Below are positions 59,101-64,000 of a stretch of 64,000 nt of DNA, piece by piece. The notes below the pieces were generated by a model. That model saw only the letters and a list, made by a program, of their open reading frames with translations, made no database searches and was not told the DNA's origin. The stretch is from Owenweeksia sp048267305 (GTDB lineage: Bacteria; Bacteroidota; Bacteroidia; Flavobacteriales; Schleiferiaceae): assembly GCA_048267305.1 (NCBI GenBank), contig JBLWXT010000020.1:6746-70745 (forward strand), given 5' to 3'. Each line of letters opens with the position of its first letter. Positions within the stretch are counted from its first letter, which is position 1. Both the position numbers and the translations under genes were made by a program.

Positions 59101-61144
59101 ATGCCTGCTGTACCTTGTCGTGCACAAAGTAAAATTCCAGATCAATATCCTCCTTTTCATAATACTCCGGTATAAACTTATAATTGTCGGAAGTGGGTAA
59201 AATCAGGCAGTTTTGAATAGCGGGCCACAAAAGGTTGTGAACCTCACTCATACCAATGCCCTCCAGCTTTGCCAGCGACTTTAGGTTAAGCCGATTTCCA
59301 AAAAATGAGGCCAATTGAAGTATACGATAGCACTTGGCATCCAATAGTTTAAGTTTATCCACTATCATTCCCGCCAAATCATCAGCTACATGTAATTGGC
59401 TTATTTCTTCCAGATTCCAGTCCCAAAGTTGATGCTTGCCATCAATAAAGAGTAGTTTTTTGGCGTAAACGTCTTCAAAAAACGAATTGAGAAAAAATGG
59501 GTTTCCCTGTGTTTTTTCAAAAACAACTTCTACCAGTCTCTCTATAGGATGCACTGTTTTTTTAAGAGTGGCACTTATTACTTCTCTGCAGTTTTCCTGC
59601 GAAAGGGGCAAAAGACTTAGAAATGCCAAATCGCTTTTGTCTTGAAGTTGCAGGGATTCCATTATCAAGCGATAGGGGTGCATGGCGCCTACCTCATTAT
59701 CGCGCAATGCGGTAACAATCATCAAGCGTTCCAGTGTTTTATCAGAAAGCAGGTTGGACAAAAGATAGATGGAATCATCATCTGCCCATTGCCAGTCATC
59801 AACAAAAACCACCAGCGGCATATCCTCAGCGGTAAGCGACTTAAACATACGGTTGAGAGCAATGAAGAAACGGTTTTGCATTTCCTTGGCGCTGAGGTTG
59901 GGTAAATCGGCCTGTGCACCATAAAACAATTCAAGACGAGGACAAAATGAGGTGATTACACCTCCGAGGTCGCCCACATATTTTATGAAACTTTCGCGAA
60001 GTTTTACCTGTCTTTCTGGGCTTTCAGACAACAATACCGCTGCTAATTCATTAAAGGCTCCAACCCAGCCATAGTAAGGAGTAGAGCCTTTTACCTTTTC
60101 AAATTTTCCGGAAATGTAAATCCCTTTATATTCTGTTATTTTCTTAAGGCTTTCCTTTACTAAAGTGGTTTTCCCCACACCGCTATATCCGGCCACTTCC
60201 AGAAATGAGAATTTACCATTTACCGCTTTTTCCAGTTGTTGATAAAGCACTTCAATCTCTTTATCGCGACCAACGGCCTGTTGCGAAACCTTCAGGCGAA
60301 AGGGGAGGTCGTAATTTCCGGGAATAAATGGTTTGTTGATTTTTGTCAGTTGGCCGGTAAAATACAGCTCCAGGTCGGCCAGTAGTCCTGCCAAAGACTG
60401 ATAACGGTCTTCTGCCTGCTTTGCGGTTAATTTGGTAACAATGTCTGTGAGCACCTGTGGTATATTCGGATTTACCGCTGTAATATCCTCCGGTAAATGG
60501 GCAATGTGGCAATGGATCAGCTCCAGGGGGTCTTCCAGGCCAAACGCTCTTTGTCCGGTAAGCACTTCATAAAATACCATCCCAAGCGAATAGTAGTCAG
60601 AGCGATAATCTACTATCCGGTTCATTCGCCCGGTTTGCTCCGGTGATATGTAATATAAATTTCCGGCCAGGCCCGCATGAATATATTGATTGTTGTATAC
60701 CTGTCTGGTGAGCGATCCTACTTCAAAATCGATAATTTCGGCAGTGCCATGAGGGAGGTCAACAATAATGTTTCCGGGGGAAATGTCTTTGTGAATAACC
60801 TCTTTGTGATGAAGGCCCTGCAGGGAAGTAATAATGGGGATTGCGATTTTCCGAAAAAGCTCTTCCCCAAATTCTCCACCTTCAATTACATCGAGCAGTG
60901 ATTTGCCGGGAATAAAATCGCGGACTAACGCAGGTTTGTTGTTATAGGTGATAAAATCCATACCCTCCCTTTCCGGGTAGTACCAATTCAAAATCTTAAC
61001 TTCATTTTGCAGGCCGGAATGGTCAGGAGTTGACTCTGCAACCTTGAGCACTACAGGCTTTGATACGTTGCCGCGCTTTGCCTTGTAGATGGTGGATTTT
61101 GTACTGGAATATAGTGTTTCTTCTATGGAAAACTCACCTTGCAT
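56132..61144 (-). CDS. Giant Ser/Thr kinase-AAA ATPase-GAF-adenylate cyclase
   Basis: 1670 residues. About 1-265 is a protein kinase-like domain with Lys34, HKDISPGN (118-125) and DFE (139-141) instead of DFG. About 290-620 is an AAA-type ATPase with Walker A GYSGVGKTT (319-327) and VVFVDDWQWADDDS. About 620-1290 is a helical TPR-like region, as in PknK-type regulators. About 1310-1460 is a GAF domain, followed by a coiled coil. About 1490-1670 is a class III nucleotide cyclase with metal Asp1503 and Asp1547, Lys1543 and Asp1611 (the adenine-selecting pair), and Asn1618/Arg1622. The cyclase looks active for cAMP. The altered DFE leaves kinase activity uncertain. Confidence 0.9.
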   Translation of the reverse strand: MQGEFSIEETLYSSTKSTIYKAKRGNVSKPVVLKVAESTPDHSGLQNEVKILNWYYPEREGMDFITYNNKPALVRDFIPGKSLLDVIEGGEFGEELFRKIAIPIITSLQGLHHKEVIHKDISPGNIIVDLPHGTAEIIDFEVGSLTRQVYNNQYIHAGLAGNLYYISPEQTGRMNRIVDYRSDYYSLGMVFYEVLTGQRAFGLEDPLELIHCHIAHLPEDITAVNPNIPQVLTDIVTKLTAKQAEDRYQSLAGLLADLELYFTGQLTKINKPFIPGNYDLPFRLKVSQQAVGRDKEIEVLYQQLEKAVNGKFSFLEVAGYSGVGKTTLVKESLKKITEYKGIYISGKFEKVKGSTPYYGWVGAFNELAAVLLSESPERQVKLRESFIKYVGDLGGVITSFCPRLELFYGAQADLPNLSAKEMQNRFFIALNRMFKSLTAEDMPLVVFVDDWQWADDDSIYLLSNLLSDKTLERLMIVTALRDNEVGAMHPYRLIMESLQLQDKSDLAFLSLLPLSQENCREVISATLKKTVHPIERLVEVVFEKTQGNPFFLNSFFEDVYAKKLLFIDGKHQLWDWNLEEISQLHVADDLAGMIVDKLKLLDAKCYRILQLASFFGNRLNLKSLAKLEGIGMSEVHNLLWPAIQNCLILPTSDNYKFIPEYYEKEDIDLEFYFVHDKVQQACYNSYDPHKKRHLHFRIAEILYSQGFTSDFDTAIHYLNGLDLAVQKTDIHKLSSLFLDVGHKAFMQSAMERGYEYHSVANSIIPIENLEHLITWMECAFLGAGKDPAVRVAEMALNIFDGKPEKFLIYETLIRGLESISENKTAVDVSKKALAELGFKLPKKASKLNIIFKALQAKVTLNDKKIKRLTEFPEVSDPQKRAMLKILNVSLGPFFISEEELYPLIITKMVMIGSKYGNCPEITAGYSSFALTLAGIMGAWESGYLLGVESLKLVEKYGTNKNIAVCGFAFTGFVEHHKEPVKNLPEKFEDYYKKGIRHGEIIYSNWNINFATLTRVMLGHPMNDLRDTFNDIVIFNRQYKNSFDDRDLMWLEFLKSITEDGSNNLDSFESILAELEANNNPTVIFVWHMLMGLRHWMHGNFDEAFNQLEKCIPLEDKMVGAFLAQYYLPFVAVLSLYKSQENGKKRSYYQKIFKQSKKKLLKQQAYYDYNVNWMLAWMNAEEKQAIDKQPYPQLFEQAEHSASNAGFIFPTALIRIHRLRMLSPSEKAYPAVVADLMNNLRQLEMTPIINLYDEKYGKSKLSGEKTASGKTGINKSYSIEGMPDVDLMTLIKATETISGELNLEKLLHNLLSYLMQNTGAQFGCFLLKNNDTFEPTLALRANADNNWSKAETEGEVSEAVINHVVHAKEALILDDATKERPYSIDAAIKRNNVKSLFCLPFLHQGKITGIVYLTNSLINSVFNEKRIALTKMFAGQIAVSVENALLYENMENLVKKRTEQLEKEKLKSDELLLNILPEEVANELKEKGRATARRFEAVSVLFTDFVDFTVHSERMSPEQLVSEIDKCYRGFDDIISKYNIEKIKTIGDSYMAVSGLPEVDPDHALKIVQAAIDIRDYIRKYNELGGLFKIRIGIHSGSVIAGIVGSKKFAYDIWGDTVNTAARMEQNSQTDKVNISQTTFALIEGKFKFTYRGEVEAKNKGWMRMYFAEPK

Positions 61145-61147
61145 ATA

Positions 61148-63367
61148 TTATGACTTGGTAAAATAGGGGTAAACATTATCATTAAAAAATTTCTCAATCT
61201 GATCCCGCTCGGGCAAGTCTTTAATCAAGGTAGCAAAGTCTTTACGGATACTTACCTGATACTCAATGTTATTTGGCTTAGCCTCGGGCAACCAACACGA
61301 ATGTAGGGTAAAGCAAAAGGCCACATCAGGATTATGCGTGGTACAAATCGGCCCCGAAGCCAAATCATTGGCATCAAATATCCAATATTCCCCTCGGTAA
61401 TTTACACTTCCATCAGGCTGAATTCTTCCATTTTGTACAGTGGTAAATAAAAATTCGCGCGCATCGGGCATATCCGGTTTTCCGGGGAGGTATTGAATGC
61501 TTTTGAAATATACATAAGGATCGCACTGGTAGTAGTCTGTAGCCGTCATGGTAGCTGTGTCCAGCCGCGACATGCAAGAGGGCATTTCCTTTTCTGTTAC
61601 TTTCAGGATTTCCTCCACCGGAATCTGGCGGTTTGGATAATCCTTATACATATTATAGATGAACTCCGTAAGCGTTTTATTGCTTAAGCCATTGGATACA
61701 AACCAAAGTCTGTCAATCTTATCCATGGCCACATCTGCGGAAAGCATGTGTGGAAAGGCATACAGACCAATGCTCCAGCTGTTGGGGCCAAGGTTTTCTT
61801 CATTAGTGTTTCCTGTTTCAATAAACTCTTTAGATTCATCCTCAATAATGGTAGCTGTTTCGGCATCAATTACCCACTTTCCCAATCGGGAAATATCCAT
61901 ATTTCCGAGGGCAAAAAGGCTGATGTAGTTTTCATCAACAGGCCTACCTGTGATTTTAGAAATATCAAAATCGCGAATCCACTCGGCTATACACATGGCT
62001 GCGTTTTGCATTCCATACATGGTGATCTTTCCATCGGGATTATCATAATCACAGGAGTAGTGTATGGTTTCCACCGGGATAGGGGAGGTGAGTTTGTAGG
62101 CGGTGGCTTTTCCACTGCCATCCACCAGCTCTCTTCGTTTTACAATGTAGCAGTCTGTATAGGGTAGCATGGGCTTGGAGAGTACCCTGCGCACGGCCGT
62201 TTCTACACCTGGATTATTGGGGAAGAAATTTTGTATCAATAAATCTATGGCAAATTTGAAGGAGGTGTCACTTAGCAGAATGTAATCCTTGGTGAGTGCT
62301 GTTTGGTGCATACATTCCTTTATAGCGATAGGGTTGCCATACTGGTCGTGTAGCATCCATTTTTCCATGGTTTCATTTTTCTCACCGGTAAAGCGCATGA
62401 GCTGTAATACACTGCCTTTTTCAGGATCCATCAGGTCATCTAATTTGGCATTCTTATTACCAAAGTGGGTGTGGAAAAAGTGAAGTACTTTTCCGCGGAT
62501 GCTATGAATTTCTTCATCCTTTATTTCCTCCAATAGCTCCAAAAACTTGTTTTTATAATGTTCATGCTTATCGGGAGGTACATCACCGCGCTTGATGGTG
62601 TTCATCAAAGTGTAAGTGTGCGAGCTGTAGTTTGAAATAAACAGTTCTTTTGTTTTGGGGTCAAAACTGGGGTGTGCAGTGGTTTGGATAAACGGAAATG
62701 GCCAGGGTAAAAAATCAGGAGAGGCCAGAATCCACTCTTCGCTTGTGCCTACAGGAGAAATTACCTGTAAACTAACCGGGTCAATAATATAGGGGCGGCC
62801 TACATCGTATCCGGCTATTAAAGTGGTGTTGCTTGTAGGGGTGTTAAATGGAGTTAGTGCCGTGTTTAAAGGGTTTTTTGAACCTAACAGAGGTGACATT
62901 CGCGAAATTCCCATGTTCGAAAAACCGAATAGCTTGTGATGTGGCGTTCCGTAGCGGGAAGCAAAATCAGCATAATAGCTGGGTGTTTTTAGTAAACGTG
63001 CTTTTAGGCTTGGCTCTTCTCCGTTCATACTAATCCGCACCACATAACCATCACCATTCATAATAGGGCTGCCATACTCGGGATTGCGGCTGCCATCGGG
63101 TAATGTTTTGGGAAAAGGCAAGCCTCCTGAATTAACCGATCCCACAGGGTAGATGACATAAAATTCTCCGTAAATATCTTTTGGAAATTCACCTGTGAGG
63201 ATGGTAAGTGGACCGTCAACTTCTGCGCGGGTGGTAAAAAGCAGGTTGGTGGGGGGGCTTTGGGGTTGGTTTCGATTGATACCGGAAGGGCTGCTGCTGC
63301 CATTAAATACTTTAGACAAAAATGTCCAAATGGCTTTTAGGATTTTCATTGATGTTGTGTTGTGCAT
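61148..63367 (-). CDS. Carotenoid oxygenase (RPE65/CCD) family protein
   Basis: 739 residues, long for the family. A beta-propeller iron enzyme that cleaves carotenoid or related double bonds. Iron ligand candidates are His232 (TTAHPSFDP), the His of KECMHQTAL, the His of ETIHYSCDYDNPDG and the His of FTLHSCWLPEA. GEFYVIYPVGSV and GYDVGRPYIIDPVSLQ are family-like. No signal peptide is clear; Met7 (63349) is an alternative start. The giant cyclase gene begins 3 bp after its stop, so the two are one operon. Substrate unknown. Confidence 0.83.
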   Translation of the reverse strand: MHNTTSMKILKAIWTFLSKVFNGSSSPSGINRNQPQSPPTNLLFTTRAEVDGPLTILTGEFPKDIYGEFYVIYPVGSVNSGGLPFPKTLPDGSRNPEYGSPIMNGDGYVVRISMNGEEPSLKARLLKTPSYYADFASRYGTPHHKLFGFSNMGISRMSPLLGSKNPLNTALTPFNTPTSNTTLIAGYDVGRPYIIDPVSLQVISPVGTSEEWILASPDFLPWPFPFIQTTAHPSFDPKTKELFISNYSSHTYTLMNTIKRGDVPPDKHEHYKNKFLELLEEIKDEEIHSIRGKVLHFFHTHFGNKNAKLDDLMDPEKGSVLQLMRFTGEKNETMEKWMLHDQYGNPIAIKECMHQTALTKDYILLSDTSFKFAIDLLIQNFFPNNPGVETAVRRVLSKPMLPYTDCYIVKRRELVDGSGKATAYKLTSPIPVETIHYSCDYDNPDGKITMYGMQNAAMCIAEWIRDFDISKITGRPVDENYISLFALGNMDISRLGKWVIDAETATIIEDESKEFIETGNTNEENLGPNSWSIGLYAFPHMLSADVAMDKIDRLWFVSNGLSNKTLTEFIYNMYKDYPNRQIPVEEILKVTEKEMPSCMSRLDTATMTATDYYQCDPYVYFKSIQYLPGKPDMPDAREFLFTTVQNGRIQPDGSVNYRGEYWIFDANDLASGPICTTHNPDVAFCFTLHSCWLPEAKPNNIEYQVSIRKDFATLIKDLPERDQIEKFFNDNVYPYFTKS

Positions 63368-63371
63368 TCAT

Positions 63372-63386
63372 GTCCATATAGTGGAC
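63372..63386. promoter_or_regulatory. Palindrome GTCCATATAGTGGAC before the carotenoid-oxygenase gene
   Basis: Perfect 5-bp arms (GTCCA/TGGAC) around TATAG, 4 bases upstream of the start codon. It could be an operator or a short hairpin at the ribosome entry site. No consensus -7 element was found nearby on the minus strand. Confidence 0.35.
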
Positions 63387-63619
63387 TTGAAGCTGGTTGA
63401 AGGTTTAATTTGGAACATCTAAAGTAGGTGAAATATTGCTGTTTGCAACGATTGAATATGGAATAAGAGAGGGAGCTCAGCGTGCTTTGATGCACCAGAT
63501 CGTCATATAACCCACTATTGTTGTAAGAGTCTGCAAACCAAAGGATATACAAGTAAGGGTCTGCTGATATGAGGGAGGGTTGTGCATCTACATGAAATGG
63601 GGCCTTTGGTAAAAACAAA

Positions 63620-63649
63620 AAATCCTCTCCGGTAGCCCGAAGAGGATTT
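63620..63649 (-). terminator. Intrinsic terminator for a minus-strand unit entering from the right
   Basis: AAATCCTCT (63620-63628) and AGAGGATTT (63641-63649) form a perfect 9-bp stem. Read on the minus strand it is followed by TTTTTTGTTTTT. It fits the 3' end of the gene fragment at 63686-63808. Confidence 0.75.
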
Positions 63650-63685
63650 GATAATTAAAGCTAACGTAGGAATTACAGAGACTGC

Positions 63686-63808
63686 TCAATAAATTTTGAT
63701 TTGATTGGACTCTGGTGAAAACTCACAATTGAAGCTCATGGTGTAAGTTTCTGTTCCATTGGTATTGAGAACAACTCCACTCGGGAATTTCCAAATTCCA
63801 ATACTAAT
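63686..63808 (-). pseudogene. C-terminal coding fragment, probably a broken gene
   Basis: An open frame of 40 codons ends at the stop 63686-63688 and contains GIWKFPSGVVLNTNGTETYT, which looks like genuine protein (beta-rich, secreted style). An in-frame stop at 63809 cuts it, and no start codon precedes the fragment. Other frames just upstream carry similar phrases, which suggests a frameshift or local duplication. A terminator at the expected place supports a former gene. The remaining bases to 64000 are AT-rich with no recognised feature. Confidence 0.35.
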
Positions 63809-64000
63809 TCAGGTAACATGAGAGTTTCCAATATCCATTCATAAAATATAGGTTAAATGTTGTTTTTTACTAATTAAATAGATTTTACTTATAATCTAAG
63901 CGTTATTCCAGATGGGATTAAAATAGGGTCACCTAAATTTTATGGGGAGAAGTCAGTATAAAGTACTTTGGCCGGCAAAAAATAATGGAAATAGATAAGC

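Noticed and set aside
1..64000. tRNA, rRNA, CRISPR arrays, insertion sequences and prophage genes
   Set aside because: None could be recognised: no cloverleaf-like arms with CCA ends, no regularly spaced repeats, no transposase or integrase motifs.

Overview
The window looks like a chromosome segment of a member of the Bacteroidota, probably a flavobacterium-like lineage. Three things point there. Promoters carry the -7 element TAnnTTTG (TACCTTTG, TACATTTG, TATGTTTG) used by the sigma factor of this phylum. Lipoproteins and TonB-dependent receptors are common. The gene content fits too: clade II nosZ, DUF6132 and the MarR/TolC/RND efflux layout. No rRNA, tRNA, CRISPR array, insertion sequence or prophage is visible. 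Genes are densely packed.

Layout. 1-1711 (minus): an adenine/adenosine deaminase cut by the window edge, and a membrane protein. 1.9-5.3 kb: copper uptake, with a Cys-rich small protein, a Met/His-rich lipoprotein and an OprC/NosA-like TonB receptor. 5.4-15.6 kb: a nitrous oxide reductase operon (cytochrome c, nosZ, membrane protein, nosL, nosD, nosF, nosY, NnrS-like protein) that continues without a break into a Xre/RES toxin-antitoxin pair, a His-rich membrane protein and a DUF488 protein. 15.6-18.5 kb (minus): nadA, nadB and a His-rich lipoprotein. 18.6-20.9 kb: mbnP, mbnH and queD. 21-23.8 kb: an unknown 591-residue protein, an Fnr-like regulator and a small membrane protein. 23.8-26.3 kb (minus): an NO/nitrosative-stress operon (truncated hemoglobin, tryptophan dioxygenase, RIC, hemerythrin). 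26.6-30.7 kb (minus): an atypical cbb3-like oxidase with an Rrf2 regulator. 30.8-37.7 kb: a MarR-TolC-adaptor-RND-TetR efflux operon. 37.8-40.6 kb: an accessory patch with an orphan gene and a decayed regulator copy. 41-43.7 kb: a stress cluster (OsmC, acidic protein, HPF, Dps, HdeD-like). 43.9-52.5 kb: a sulfur/persulfide and low-oxygen island (Crp-type regulator, TSUP exporter, CstB-like enzyme, cydAB, rhodanese, two small Cys-containing membrane proteins, YeiH and LysR). 52.5-56 kb: small genes plus gap. 56.1-63.4 kb (minus): a carotenoid-oxygenase gene followed after 3 bp by a giant kinase-ATPase-adenylate cyclase.

How it works together. The main finding is a regulatory code. Six plus-strand promoters carry a 12-bp palindrome of the form TGAC-N4-GTCA whose centre lies exactly 29.5 bp before the first base of a -7 element, which is the class II activator position. 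They precede the nos cytochrome, mbnP, a small membrane protein, the TSUP exporter, the CstB-like enzyme and the rhodanese. A seventh perfect palindrome precedes the unknown 591-residue gene. The sites fall into two flavours by their flanking base. The two flavours match the recognition helices of two regulators encoded in the window: 22839-23435 with V-E-T-x-x-R, and 43949-44590 with R-V-x-x-x-R. I infer two sister regulons, one for N2O respiration and copper handling and one for sulfide/persulfide handling.
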